Positions 1 to 8,495 of a stretch of 64,000 nt of DNA are shown here, piece after piece. Below the pieces are notes generated by a model. It was not told the DNA's origin. It worked only from the letters and a program-made list of their open reading frames with translations, and searched no databases. Source of the stretch: Leifsonia sp. CL147 (lineage in GTDB: Bacteria > Actinomycetota > Actinomycetes > Actinomycetales > Microbacteriaceae); contig NZ_FOTM01000019.1 of assembly GCF_900114565.1 (NCBI RefSeq), positions 1 through 64,000 on the forward strand, in the 5' to 3' direction. Position 1 is the stretch's first letter. Each line of letters opens with the position of its first letter. The translations under genes were made by a program, and so were the position numbers.

Positions 1-39
1 GCGGATCTCCTCCGCAGTAAAACCCGTTGTGACTCCCAA
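1..39 (-). CDS. Possible 5' end of a gene leaving the window
   Basis: On the minus strand an open frame can begin with TTG at 39 and runs off the window edge after 13 codons, ending in the residues TGFTAEEIR. A GGAGGG stretch lies 7 bases before the TTG and is the only reason to prefer this start. The residues are compatible with the N-terminus of a YjeF-type NAD(P)HX epimerase, but 13 residues cannot decide this. If real, it is divergent from the ROK regulator. Confidence 0.2.
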   Translation of the reverse strand, partial: MGVTTGFTAEEIR

Positions 40-94
40 AACAGAACCCTCCCAAACCGAGCCAACCTGACTCACAACCAGCCTGGCAAAGAGG

Positions 95-120
95 GTTCGT
101 CACGAATGTGCGCCTAAACC
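95..120. repeat. Solo copy of the ATTCGTCACGAAT repeat
   Basis: GTTCGTCACGAAT (95-107) followed by GTGCGCCTAAACC matches the unit of the seven-copy array at 13927-14185, where the palindrome ATTCGTSACGAAT is followed by GTGCACTTACC or GTGCGCTTACCC. This single copy lies upstream of the ROK regulator, about 70 bp before its promoter. Similarity is seen directly; function is unknown. Confidence 0.6.
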
Positions 121-177
121 GGGGCGAGCGCCGGCAGCGGCCTGAGGCGGTGGGGGCGCGCACAGCGAAACTGGGTC

Positions 178-212
178 TTGCGCTTCATTTGTTCGTAAGC
201 TTTACTAACAAA
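178..212 (+). promoter_or_regulatory. Promoter and palindromic operator of the ROK regulator
   Basis: TTGCGC (178-183) and TTTACT (201-206) are spaced by 17 bp and form a plausible -35/-10 pair that places transcription start at or next to the ATG at 214, so the mRNA would be leaderless. A 25-bp near-palindrome spans 188-212, with arms TTTGTTCGTAAG and CTTTACTAACAAA. It covers the whole -10 region. This is the expected layout for autorepression by the adjacent ROK protein; the binding itself is inferred. Confidence 0.6.
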
Positions 213-213
213 C

Positions 214-1395
214 ATGACGACGACCGACGTGCAGGGAAGCGCCGGAGGGCTGGCCCCCGGCCGCGCTCTGCGGCCCCGCGCCAAAGTGCTCCCGGAGCAC
301 GCGCGCAGCCACAATCGGTCGCTCGTCCTCCAGACGCTCTACCGGTCGGGTCGACGCAGCCGGGCCGACCTCGCGCGCGAGACGGGCCTGACCCGCGTGA
401 CCGTGTCCGACCTGGTGGCCGAGCTGCTCACCGAAGGGCTCGTGATCGAGCTCGGTCAGCGTGAGTCGGTCCGCCCGGGCAAGCCGGCGGTGCTCCTCGA
501 CATCGACCGGACGGCGCACCAGATCGTCGGCGTCGACCTCAGCGACGACGACCGCTTCCGTGGCGTGGTCATGGATCTGGATGGGCGCATCCTCGCCCGC
601 GCCGAGGAGCTGCTCGCCGACGGCTCGGCTGCCGCAGCGACCGGCGAAGCCGCCACAGTGAAGGTGGAGGCTCTCGTCGACCGCCTCGTCGCCGCTGCGA
701 CCGCTCCCATCCTCGGCATCGGCATCGGGTCGCCCGGTGTCGTCGACCTGAGCGGCACCATCCTCACGGCTCCGAACCTGGGCTGGGAGGCTGTCCCGTT
801 GCAGCGGAGGCTGGCCGCTCGCACCGGGCTTCCGGTCCTCGTCGCGAACGACGCCAACGCCGCGGCGCTCGCCGAGCACACGTACGGCGGCGCGGCAGGC
901 GACATGATGCTGATCCGCGTCGGGCACGGCATCGGCGCAGGTCTCCTCGTCGCCGGGGCGCTCGTCTACGGCAGCCATTTCGCCGCCGGCGAGATCGGGC
1001 AGGTCATGGTCGGTACCGACCGGGGGCTCGAGACGACGTACGACCGGGATCAGGTGCTCGAGCACTGGCTCAGCGTCCCGCAGCTGCAGCGCGGCATCCA
1101 CGAGGCCGAGGCTGCGGGGGCCGACGCGACGCCCCTCCTGCGCGAGGCCGGGCAGCGCCTCGGAATCGCACTCGCGCCGGTCGTCGGCGCCCTCAACCTG
1201 TCGGAGATCGTGCTGAGCGGCCCGACGGAACTTCTCGACGGCCCCCTCGCCGAGGCGACCGTCCACACGCTCCGGAACCGGACGATGGCGCAGAACCACG
1301 CCGACCTGTCCCTCCGGATGACCACGCAGGGGCAGGACATCGTCCTCCGCGGCGCGGCCGTTCTCGTCCTCTCCGGACGACTCGGGGTCTCATGA
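214..1395 (+). CDS. ROK family transcriptional repressor (NagC/XylR type)
   Basis: A 393-residue sugar-responsive repressor. A winged helix-turn-helix occupies about residues 33-90 (SRADLARETGLTRVTVSDLV), followed by a ROK sugar-kinase fold with the glycine-rich stretch VGHGIGAG and GEIGQVMVG. The zinc-binding CxCGxxGCxE motif of ROK kinases is absent (the site reads GTDRGLETTYD), and GTG is replaced by GHG, so it is a regulator and not an enzyme. No Shine-Dalgarno sequence precedes the ATG; the promoter position suggests leaderless translation. It lies immediately upstream of an ABC importer and amino-sugar genes in the same direction, so it probably controls chitobiose/GlcNAc uptake and is likely autoregulated through the palindrome overlapping its promoter. 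The ligand is inferred. Confidence 0.88.
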   Translation: MTTTDVQGSAGGLAPGRALRPRAKVLPEHARSHNRSLVLQTLYRSGRRSRADLARETGLTRVTVSDLVAELLTEGLVIELGQRESVRPGKPAVLLDIDRTAHQIVGVDLSDDDRFRGVVMDLDGRILARAEELLADGSAAAATGEAATVKVEALVDRLVAAATAPILGIGIGSPGVVDLSGTILTAPNLGWEAVPLQRRLAARTGLPVLVANDANAAALAEHTYGGAAGDMMLIRVGHGIGAGLLVAGALVYGSHFAAGEIGQVMVGTDRGLETTYDRDQVLEHWLSVPQLQRGIHEAEAAGADATPLLREAGQRLGIALAPVVGALNLSEIVLSGPTELLDGPLAEATVHTLRNRTMAQNHADLSLRMTTQGQDIVLRGAAVLVLSGRLGVS

Positions 1396-1473
1396 CACAG
1401 CATCACCCGAAGACGACCCCTGCACCGACGGTGTGAGCAAGCGCCACACTGACACTCACGAAAGGACAGTGCA

Positions 1474-2823
1474 ATGAAGAGAAAGCTCGTCGGCCTCGCC
1501 GCTGTGGCTACGGCTTCCGCTCTCGTGCTCGCCGGATGCGCCTCGGGCGGATCCACCGGAGCCAGCACCGACGGCACGGGCAAGACGGTCACGCTCTGGC
1601 TGGTCGGCTCCGACACCCCGGACGCGCTGCGGAACTACCTGAAGACCGAGTTCCACAAGGAGACCGGGGCGACCCTGAAGATCGAGCAGCAGGACTGGGG
1701 CGACATCGTCACCAAGCTCACCACCGCACTGCCCGACGCGAACAACACGCCGGACGTGACGGAGATGGGCAACACCCAGTCGCCGACCTTCACCAACGTG
1801 GGGGCGTTCCTGGACATCTCGGACATGTACAAGGAGCTCGGCGGAAGCGACCTGCTCCCGTCGTTCGTCGAGGCGGGGAAGGTGGACGGCAAGAACTACA
1901 CGCTGCCCTACTACTTCGGCTCGCGGTATATGTTCTACCGCAAGGACGTCTACCAGGCCGCCGGAGTGAGCGTCCCGACCACCCTCGACCAGTTCAACAC
2001 CGACGTGGCGAGCATCACGGCCAAGAACCCAAAGGGCATCGCCAACTTCTCCGGATTCTTCCTCGGCGGCCAGGATTGGCGTGACGGCATCTCCTGGATC
2101 TTCGCGAACGGCGGCGACATCGCCGAGAAGAAGGGCGGAAAGTGGGTCGCGACCCTCGAGTCCGACAACTCGCTGAAGGGATTGCAGCAGCTCCAGGACC
2201 TGTACAAGAACGCATCCAAGGCACCCAACGACGCCAAGGACTCGAACCAGTACATCTACCTGAACGACACCGATCAGACGCTGGACGCCAGCGGCAACAA
2301 GACCGGTGACACCTCCCTCGCCGCCGCCACCATCATGGCTCCGGGATGGGCGCACTGGTCGATCGGCGACCTCGGGAAGGGCGCGGACGGCAAGCCGACC
2401 CGCACCTGGAACGACGCCACGTTCGGCACGTTCGTCCTCCCCGGCGACGACGGCAAGCCCGCCCCGGTGTTCGCCGGCGGCTCCAACATCGGGATCTCCG
2501 CGAAGTCGAAGGAGCCGGGCCTGTCAAAGACCCTGCTGAAGATCATCTTCTCGAAGCAGTACCAGGAGATGCTCGGCAAGAACGGCCTGGGACCTGCGAA
2601 CGCGAAGTACACGTCGTCGCTCGGGAACGACCAGTTCGCGAAGGCCCTGATCGAGTCGGCGTCCAACTCCAAGCTGACCCCGGCCGCTCCCGGCTGGGCC
2701 TCGGTCGAGGCGGGGAACGTGATGGAGGAGTTCTTCTCCAAGATCCGCGACGCCGCCGACCTGAAGGCGCTGGCGCAGGAGTACGACAAGAAGATCGACG
2801 CTCTGCTCAACGTCACGAGCTGA
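1474..2823 (+). CDS. ABC sugar-binding lipoprotein (CUT1 family)
   Basis: A 449-residue extracellular solute-binding protein of family 1. The signal peptide ends in the lipobox LAGC with the lipidated Cys22, then a Ser/Gly/Thr linker and the binding domain beginning TVTLWLVGSDTP. A GAAAGGA ribosome site lies just upstream of the ATG. Two permeases follow after a 94-bp spacer that contains a perfect hairpin, a common way to give the binding protein more mRNA than the permeases. Its place between a ROK repressor and a hexosaminidase plus NagB suggests a GlcNAc oligosaccharide such as chitobiose as substrate. That specificity is inferred from context. No ATPase gene is present in the operon. Confidence 0.9.
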   Translation: MKRKLVGLAAVATASALVLAGCASGGSTGASTDGTGKTVTLWLVGSDTPDALRNYLKTEFHKETGATLKIEQQDWGDIVTKLTTALPDANNTPDVTEMGNTQSPTFTNVGAFLDISDMYKELGGSDLLPSFVEAGKVDGKNYTLPYYFGSRYMFYRKDVYQAAGVSVPTTLDQFNTDVASITAKNPKGIANFSGFFLGGQDWRDGISWIFANGGDIAEKKGGKWVATLESDNSLKGLQQLQDLYKNASKAPNDAKDSNQYIYLNDTDQTLDASGNKTGDTSLAAATIMAPGWAHWSIGDLGKGADGKPTRTWNDATFGTFVLPGDDGKPAPVFAGGSNIGISAKSKEPGLSKTLLKIIFSKQYQEMLGKNGLGPANAKYTSSLGNDQFAKALIESASNSKLTPAAPGWASVEAGNVMEEFFSKIRDAADLKALAQEYDKKIDALLNVTS

Positions 2824-2838
2824 CCGTCGCCGAACCGC

Positions 2839-2888
2839 GGGACGCGACACGCCGTTGCGGTACGTGCCGGAACGGCGTGTCGCGTCCC
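2839..2888. repeat. Perfect 18-bp inverted repeat inside the ABC operon
   Basis: GGGACGCGACACGCCGTT (2839-2856) is exactly complementary to 2871-2888, with a 14-base loop. It lies between the binding-protein stop and the permease ribosome site and has no T tract. It would form a very stable mRNA hairpin that could protect the upstream message from 3' decay or attenuate the permeases. Its core GCGACACGCCGT is shared with the loops of the 64-bp and 76-bp palindromes elsewhere in the window. Confidence 0.75.
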
Positions 2889-2917
2889 CTCCATCACCAC
2901 CAGGAAGGAGGTCGACC

Positions 2918-3892
2918 ATGACCGCCGCCGAGGACACCCGGGTCGCCGTCCCGCGCCCGCCGACGCCGACGCCCGCGCCGGTGCGGACGCCGGACCCGCC
3001 GCGCCGCCGCCGGACCCCCCTCACGCCGTACACGCTGCTGCTCCCGGCCATCCTCATCCTGCTCGTCGCGCTCGGCTATCCGCTCGTGTGGCAGCTGGTC
3101 ACCTCGCTGCAGCACTTCGGGCTGGCCCAGCAGTTCGGCAAGCCGGCCGACTTCGTCTGGTTCGAGAACTACATCACCCTCTTCACCGACCCCTACACCT
3201 GGGTCGTCGTCGGACGCTCGATCGCGTTCTGCCTGGTGACGGCCGCCGTCACGGTCGTGATCGGGATCGGGATGGCGCTGCTGATGAACGCGGTCCACAA
3301 GGCCATCCGGATCATCCTGCAGATCGCCCTGCTGCTCGCCTGGGCGATGCCCGTTGTCGCGGCGATGACCGTCTGGAACTGGCTGTTCGACTGGCGCCGC
3401 GGCGTCGTCAACTACCTCCTCACCGCCGGGGGCCTCGACTTCCAGGACCACAACTGGCTGCAGAATCCGCTCTCCTTCTTCTTCGTCGCGATGGTGATCG
3501 TCACCTGGATGAGCGTCCCGTTCGTGGCGTTCTCCGTCTACGCCGGGCTGACCCAGGTCTCGTCCGAGGTCGTCGAGGCGGCGCAGATGGACGGCGCCCG
3601 GGGATGGCAGCGGTTGCGCTACATCATCCTGCCGATCATCCGGCCCGTGCTCGGGATCGTGCTGCTGCTGCAGATCATCTGGGACCTCCGGGTCTTCGCC
3701 CAGATCAAGCTGCTGCAGGACAAGGGATCCATCGCCAGCGAGACGAACCTGCTCGGCACCTACATCTACCAGCTCGGCGTCGGCTCGAGCGATTTCGCGA
3801 TGGCCAGCGCCGTCAGCGTCTTCGTGCTCCTGCTCACGGTTGCGCTCAGCTGGTTCTACGTACGCCACCTGCTCACGGAGGACGAATCGTGA
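2918..3892 (+). CDS. ABC sugar transporter permease (MalF type)
   Basis: A 324-residue inner-membrane permease. A Pro/Arg-rich cytoplasmic N-terminus of about 35 residues precedes six predicted membrane spans. The cytoplasmic EAA loop (EAAQMDGARGWQRL, about residue 220) contacts the ATPase. The ATG at 2918 is chosen because GGAAGGAGG lies 6 bases upstream; a start 21 codons earlier would begin inside the hairpin and has no ribosome site. The stop overlaps the GTG of the second permease by 4 bp, so the two are translationally coupled. It imports the sugar captured by the lipoprotein encoded upstream. Confidence 0.9.
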   Translation: MTAAEDTRVAVPRPPTPTPAPVRTPDPPRRRRTPLTPYTLLLPAILILLVALGYPLVWQLVTSLQHFGLAQQFGKPADFVWFENYITLFTDPYTWVVVGRSIAFCLVTAAVTVVIGIGMALLMNAVHKAIRIILQIALLLAWAMPVVAAMTVWNWLFDWRRGVVNYLLTAGGLDFQDHNWLQNPLSFFFVAMVIVTWMSVPFVAFSVYAGLTQVSSEVVEAAQMDGARGWQRLRYIILPIIRPVLGIVLLLQIIWDLRVFAQIKLLQDKGSIASETNLLGTYIYQLGVGSSDFAMASAVSVFVLLLTVALSWFYVRHLLTEDES

Positions 3893-4788
3893 CCGTCGCC
3901 ACATCCACCCGGATGCCCGCTGCCGCCGGGCGCCGCCGACCGCGGCCGCGCCGCCGCATCCGCACCTCCCGGATCCTGCTGGGTGCGCTCGGCATCGCGC
4001 TCGCCCTGATCTGGGTGTTCCCGGTCTACTGGATGATGAACTCGGCACTCCTGCCGAACGTGATCCTGCAGAACACCACGCCGACCTGGCTGCCGTTCGG
4101 CGGCTCCTGGGACAACGTCATCGCGGTCATCCAGGGCGGCACGTTCTTCCCGGCGCTCGGGATGAGCGTCGCGGTCGCCCTCATCACGGTCGTCTGCTGT
4201 CTCGCCTTCGCCTTCCTCGCGGCGCTCGCGATCAGCAGGTTCCGGTTCCGCGGACGCCGGGCGTTCGTGCTCGCCGTGCTGCTCATCCAGATGCTGCCCG
4301 CCGAGGGCCTGTTCATCGCGCAGTACAAGCTGATGGGGACGCTCGGCCTGCTCAACACCGTCGTCGGGGTCAGCATCCTGTACATCGCCGCCGTCGTCCC
4401 GTTCACGATCTGGATGCTGCGCGGCTTCGTCGCCGGCATCCCGGTCGACCTGGAGGAGGCGGCGATGGTGGATGGGCTCAGCCGCACGCAGGCGTTCCTG
4501 CGCATCACGTTCCCGCTGCTCGCGCCGGGACTCGTCGCCTCCGGGGTGTACGCCTTCCTGCAGGCGTGGAACGAATTCACGGTCGCCCTCGTCATCCTGC
4601 CGCAATCGAGCAGTGCGACTCTTCCGCTGTGGCTGCGCGGCTTCGTGCAGCAGTCGGCGTCGCGGGCGACCGACTGGGGGCAGGTCATGGCCGCATCCAC
4701 CCTCGTCGCCGTGCCGGTCATCGTGTTCTTCCTCATCGTGCAGGGACGGATGACGAGCGGCCTGGTCAGCGGGGCGGTGAAGGGATGA
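3889..4788 (+). CDS. ABC sugar transporter permease (MalG type)
   Basis: A 299-residue inner-membrane permease with an Arg-rich N-terminus, six predicted spans and the EAA loop EEAAMVDGLSRTQAF at about residue 190. It starts with GTG inside the GTGA overlap with the preceding permease, with GGAGGA upstream. Its own stop overlaps the ATG of the GH3 gene by 4 bp (ATGA). It pairs with the MalF-type subunit. No ATP-binding subunit is encoded nearby, so the MsiK-like ATPase at 61951-63045 is the likely partner. Confidence 0.9.
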   Translation: MTVATSTRMPAAAGRRRPRPRRRIRTSRILLGALGIALALIWVFPVYWMMNSALLPNVILQNTTPTWLPFGGSWDNVIAVIQGGTFFPALGMSVAVALITVVCCLAFAFLAALAISRFRFRGRRAFVLAVLLIQMLPAEGLFIAQYKLMGTLGLLNTVVGVSILYIAAVVPFTIWMLRGFVAGIPVDLEEAAMVDGLSRTQAFLRITFPLLAPGLVASGVYAFLQAWNEFTVALVILPQSSSATLPLWLRGFVQQSASRATDWGQVMAASTLVAVPVIVFFLIVQGRMTSGLVSGAVKG

Positions 4789-6344
4789 GCGGCGTATCCG
4801 TGGCCCCCGCCGACCTGACCGGGACCGAGCTGCGCCGCGCCATCGCCGGGACGCTGCTGCCCGGATTCCTGGGGACGACCCTCCCGGACTGGCTCGCGGA
4901 GCGCCTCCGCGGCGGCCTCGGCGGGGTGTGCCTGTTCGGGCAGAACATCGTGTCGGCGGGGCAGCTGCGCCGGCTCACGGATGCGATCCGCGCCGCCAAT
5001 CCGGATGCTGTCGTCGCGATCGACGAGGAGGGCGGCGACGTCACCCGGCTCTACTACGGAAGCGGCTCGCCGTACCCGGGCAACGCCATCCTGGGCCGGC
5101 TCGGCGACACCGCCTACACGGAGCAGGTCGCCCGGCGGGTCGGGGAGGAGCTGTGCCGCGCCGGCGTGAACCTCGACTTCGCGCCCGACATCGACATCAA
5201 CTCCAACCCGGACAACCCCGTGATCGGCGTGCGCAGCTTCGGCTCGTCGCCGTCGGTCGTCGCCGACCACGGGGCGGCCTGGACGCGCGGGCTGCAGGCG
5301 GCGGGCGTCGCGGTCGCGGCCAAGCACTTCCCGGGACACGGCGACACGGCCACCGACTCGCATCTGGCGCTGCCGGTCGTCGATCTGTCGGCGCAGCAGC
5401 TCCGCGAGCGTGAACTGGTGCCGTTCCGGGCGGTCATCGACGCCGGTGCCCGCGCGGTGATGACCTCGCACATCCTGCTGCCCCAGCTGGACGCCGCGTT
5501 GCCCGCGACCCTCAGCCCGGCGGTCCTCGACGGGATGCTGCGCGGCGAGCTCGGCTTCGACGGCGTCGTCGTCAGCGACGCACTCGACATGGAGGGTGCG
5601 AGCGGCGGCGGGCGCGGCATCCCGGAGGCGGCGGTCCTGGCGCTCGCCGCCGGCTGCGACCTCCTGTGCCTCGGCACCGAGAACACGGACGACGAACTGG
5701 CCGCCATCGAGGAGGCCGTCGTCGCGGCCGTCTCCTCGGGCCGCCTCGCCCCCTCCCGTCTCGCCGTGGCCTCCGCCCGCGTCCTCTCCCTCACCCGCAC
5801 CGCACCCCCCACCATCGAGTCCGCACAGACTGACGGCTCGCACGGCGTGTCGCGTGCAATCTCTGCGGACTCGACGGTGGGGCGCGAGGCGGAACTGGTG
5901 AGGAGCGCGTTCGAGGTGAGCCCGCGGGCGGAGGCGTGGCTGGCGGACTATCGCGGCGGGCGGTACTCCGTGGTCCGGATCGAAACGGTCGCCAACCTCG
6001 CGGTGGGGACGGCGCCGTGGGGGCCGTTCTCGGCGGTCGACGCCGAACCGGATGCTGCCTGGGCGAAAGCCTTCGCGGCGAATCCGGCCGTCGTGTTCAC
6101 CGAGAACGACCATCCCGACCTCGTGCTCGCCGCCCAGTCGCCGGTGCTCGTCATCGGCAAGGACAACCACCGGCACGCCTTCGCCCGGGCGGCGATCGAC
6201 CGGCTGCGCGCCGAGCGCGAGCGGGTCCTGGTCGTCGACATGGGCTGGCCCGGCGACGATCGCGCCTACGCCGACATCGCGACGTTCGGTGCATCCCGCC
6301 TGGTCGGACGGGCGCTCCTCGAACTCCTCGGCCCTGTGTCGTGA
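4785..6344 (+). CDS. Glycoside hydrolase family 3 beta-N-acetylhexosaminidase (NagZ-like)
   Basis: A 519-residue cytoplasmic glycosidase predicted to release GlcNAc from imported oligosaccharides. The GH3 TIM-barrel domain covers residues 1-340. It carries KHFPGHGDTATDSH from Lys180, the Asp-His acid/base loop that marks NagZ-type enzymes, and the nucleophile Asp265 in VVVSDALDMEG. Residues 341-366 are encoded by a complete copy of the 76-bp palindromic repeat and read like a foreign linker (TIESAQTDGSHGVSRAISAD). The remaining 150 residues form a C-terminal alpha/beta domain. The protein therefore appears to have gained an in-frame repeat at a domain junction. It is translationally coupled to the permease upstream and followed by nagB. 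Confidence 0.87.
   Translation: MSGVSVAPADLTGTELRRAIAGTLLPGFLGTTLPDWLAERLRGGLGGVCLFGQNIVSAGQLRRLTDAIRAANPDAVVAIDEEGGDVTRLYYGSGSPYPGNAILGRLGDTAYTEQVARRVGEELCRAGVNLDFAPDIDINSNPDNPVIGVRSFGSSPSVVADHGAAWTRGLQAAGVAVAAKHFPGHGDTATDSHLALPVVDLSAQQLRERELVPFRAVIDAGARAVMTSHILLPQLDAALPATLSPAVLDGMLRGELGFDGVVVSDALDMEGASGGGRGIPEAAVLALAAGCDLLCLGTENTDDELAAIEEAVVAAVSSGRLAPSRLAVASARVLSLTRTAPPTIESAQTDGSHGVSRAISADSTVGREAELVRSAFEVSPRAEAWLADYRGGRYSVVRIETVANLAVGTAPWGPFSAVDAEPDAAWAKAFAANPAVVFTENDHPDLVLAAQSPVLVIGKDNHRHAFARAAIDRLRAERERVLVVDMGWPGDDRAYADIATFGASRLVGRALLELLGPVS
5807..5882. repeat. 76-bp palindromic repeat, copy 1 (inside the GH3 gene)
   Basis: 26-bp arms at 5807-5832 and 5857-5882 are inverted copies with three mismatches, around a 24-base loop containing ACGGCGTGTCGCGTG. 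Length and arm sequence match the copies at 27499 and 52698. It is open in the reading frame of the GH3 gene and contributes about 25 residues between its two domains. Confidence 0.9.
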
Positions 6345-6473
6345 GGCTCGGCATCGACCGGGCGGCTGCCGCAGCCGGCGCTAGGCTGGCACGGGACATC
6401 GTCGCCGAGGTGCGCGTCCTGGTGCACACAGCGGGCGCCGGCACGTCCGCGCGACCCGGGCAGGAGGGAACTG

Positions 6474-7274
6474 ATGGCTGAGATCGTCGTCGTCCGCGAC
6501 CAGCAGGCCGCGGGGGAGCTCGCCGCGCACAGCATCCTGGACCTGATCGCCGCCAAGCCGGACGCCGTGCTGGGCCTCGCCACCGGATCCACCCCCCTGA
6601 CGGTCTACCGGGCGCTCGAAGAGGGCATCCGGGACGAGCGCTCGCGCGGACAGCACGTGGATGTGTCCCACGTCCGCGGCTACGCGCTCGACGAGTACGT
6701 CGGCCTGCCGACCGGTCACCCGCAGTCGTATCGCGCGGTCATCACCCGCGAAGTGGTCGAGCCGCTGGGGCTGACGCCGTCGCTGATCCACGTGCCGAAC
6801 GGGTCGCTCGACGGCATCGAGCACGCCGGCGCCGACTACGAGCGGGCCATCGCCGAGTCGGGCGGGGTGGATGTGCAGCTGCTCGGCATCGGGACGGACG
6901 GGCACATCGGCTTCAACGAGCCCGGCTCCTCGTTCGCGTCGATCACGCGAGTGAAGACGTTGACCGAGCAGACGCGCCGGGACAACGCGCGCTTCTTCGC
7001 CTCGGAGGACGACGTGCCGATGCACTGCATCACGCAGGGGCTGTCGACCATTCTCAAGGCACGGCACCTCATGCTCCTGGCCTTCGGGGAGCGGAAGGCC
7101 GAGGCCCTGGCCGGAGCGGTCGAAGGGCCGGTGTCGGCCTCCAATCCGGGATCGGCCATCCAGCTGCATCCCCATGTCACGGTTCTCGTCGACGAGGCTG
7201 CCGCATCCCGGCTGAAGTACCTCGACTACTACCGCTACGCCTACGCGAACAAGCCCGCCTGGCAGAGGTTGTAG
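6474..7274 (+). CDS. nagB: Glucosamine-6-phosphate deaminase
   Basis: A 266-residue cytoplasmic enzyme converting glucosamine-6-phosphate to fructose-6-phosphate and ammonia, the last step of GlcNAc catabolism. It has the NagB hallmarks GLATGSTPLTVY near the N-terminus, YALDEYVGL with the catalytic Asp, and LGIGTDGHIGFNEP with the His and Glu of the active site. Length equals E. coli NagB. AGGAGGG 5 bases before the ATG at 6474 fixes the start. It follows the GH3 gene after 129 bp in the same direction and converges on nagA. Confidence 0.96.
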   Translation: MAEIVVVRDQQAAGELAAHSILDLIAAKPDAVLGLATGSTPLTVYRALEEGIRDERSRGQHVDVSHVRGYALDEYVGLPTGHPQSYRAVITREVVEPLGLTPSLIHVPNGSLDGIEHAGADYERAIAESGGVDVQLLGIGTDGHIGFNEPGSSFASITRVKTLTEQTRRDNARFFASEDDVPMHCITQGLSTILKARHLMLLAFGERKAEALAGAVEGPVSASNPGSAIQLHPHVTVLVDEAAASRLKYLDYYRYAYANKPAWQRL

Positions 7275-7304
7275 CGGAGCGTCCGCCCCTCGGCCGCCGG
7301 GGAG

Positions 7305-8495
7305 TCAGAGGATCGCGGCGTCGGCGACGACGGTGCGCACGTTCCACTCGTGGTCGAGCAGCACGGCGTCCGCGACGTAGCCCGCCGCGAGCCGGCCGAG
7401 CCGGTGCTCCTCCCCGAGCACGCGCGCCGGCGTGCGCGTGAGCGCGGTGACGGCCTGCACGGGGTCGATGCCGGCGAGGGTGACCGCGTGGCGGAGTGCG
7501 GCATCCTGAGTGAGGGTCGACCCTGCGATCGTGTCGGTGCCCGAGAGCACGGCCAGGCCGTCGTGGACGGTCACGTTGAGTCCGCCCAGCTGGTAGTCCC
7601 CGTCGGAGGCGCCCGCGGCGGCCATGGCGTCGGTGATCAGCGCGACGCGTCCGGGTGCCTCCCGGAAGAGCAGGCCCGCGACGACGGGATGCACGTGGAG
7701 GCCGTCCAGGATCAGCTCGAGCGTGACCTCCGGGTTCTGGATCGCCGCCATGACCGGACCCGGAGCGCGGTGATGGATGCCGGGCATCGCATTGAAGGCG
7801 TGCGTCAGCAGCCGGGCGCCCACCTCGAACGCGCGGGCCGCCTGGGCGTAATCCGCGGTGGTGTGGCCCACTCCTACGACCACGCCCGCCTCGATCAGCA
7901 CGCCGATGGACTCCAGCGCGTTCGGCAGCTCGGGCGCCAGCGTGGCGGTGCGGAGCGTCCCCCGGGCGGCGCCGATCAGCTCCTCGACGGCCTCCGGCTC
8001 GGGATCGCGGAGGAAGCGCGCATCGTGGGCGCCGCGTCGCTCGGGCGCGAGGAACGGCCCCTCGAGGTGCGAGCCGAGCACGAGCGGATCGGTCGCCGCG
8101 AGCTGCGCGACGACGCCGAGGCTCTCGCGGAGGGACGCCAGCGGGTTGGCCACGTGGGAGATCAGGGAGCGGGTCGTGCCGTGGGCGCGATGGGTGGCGA
8201 GCGCGGCGCGCATCTCGTCGACGCCGTCGTCGTACGGATGGCCGCCGCCGCCGTGGCAGTGGAGGTCGATGAAGCCCGGGGTCAGCCAGTGGCCCTGCGC
8301 GTCGATGATCCGGGGGTCGTCCAGCTGCGCGCCGCCGATCACTCCGCCGCCGATCGCTGCGCCGTCGACGGCCGCGCGCCACCCCGATCCCGTGCCGGTC
8401 GCGCTGATGTGTGCGCCGTCGGCGACGAGCCAGAAGTCGTCGACCAGGCCATCCGCATCCACTTTGCGGGCTCCGTGGACGACGAGCCGGGTCAT
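7305..8495 (-). CDS. nagA: N-acetylglucosamine-6-phosphate deacetylase
   Basis: A 396-residue metal-dependent amidohydrolase that removes acetate from GlcNAc-6-phosphate to feed NagB. Visible motifs are DLHCHGGGG (metal-binding HxH), GSHLEGPFL, GVGHTTADY, HAFNAMPGIHHRAPG and ITDAMAAAG with the catalytic Asp. The start at 8495 is chosen because MTRLVVHGARKV matches family N-termini and overlaps the upstream gene stop by 4 bp (ATGA); upstream in-frame sequence would be Arg-rich nonsense. It is convergent with nagB. A second, diverged NagA-type gene lies at 14211. Confidence 0.93.
   Translation of the reverse strand: MTRLVVHGARKVDADGLVDDFWLVADGAHISATGTGSGWRAAVDGAAIGGGVIGGAQLDDPRIIDAQGHWLTPGFIDLHCHGGGGHPYDDGVDEMRAALATHRAHGTTRSLISHVANPLASLRESLGVVAQLAATDPLVLGSHLEGPFLAPERRGAHDARFLRDPEPEAVEELIGAARGTLRTATLAPELPNALESIGVLIEAGVVVGVGHTTADYAQAARAFEVGARLLTHAFNAMPGIHHRAPGPVMAAIQNPEVTLELILDGLHVHPVVAGLLFREAPGRVALITDAMAAAGASDGDYQLGGLNVTVHDGLAVLSGTDTIAGSTLTQDAALRHAVTLAGIDPVQAVTALTRTPARVLGEEHRLGRLAAGYVADAVLLDHEWNVRTVVADAAIL

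Noticed and set aside
205-1299. Long minus-strand frame opposite the ROK regulator
   Set aside because: High GC creates long antisense frames; the product is rich in Arg, Asp, Glu and Gly without any domain, while the plus-strand frame encodes a clear ROK protein. The same reason removes the other long antisense frames.
5936-6481. Gene bridging the GH3 3' end and nagB
   Set aside because: It is an out-of-frame shadow of the GH3 C-terminal domain with Arg/Gly-rich composition and no ribosome site.
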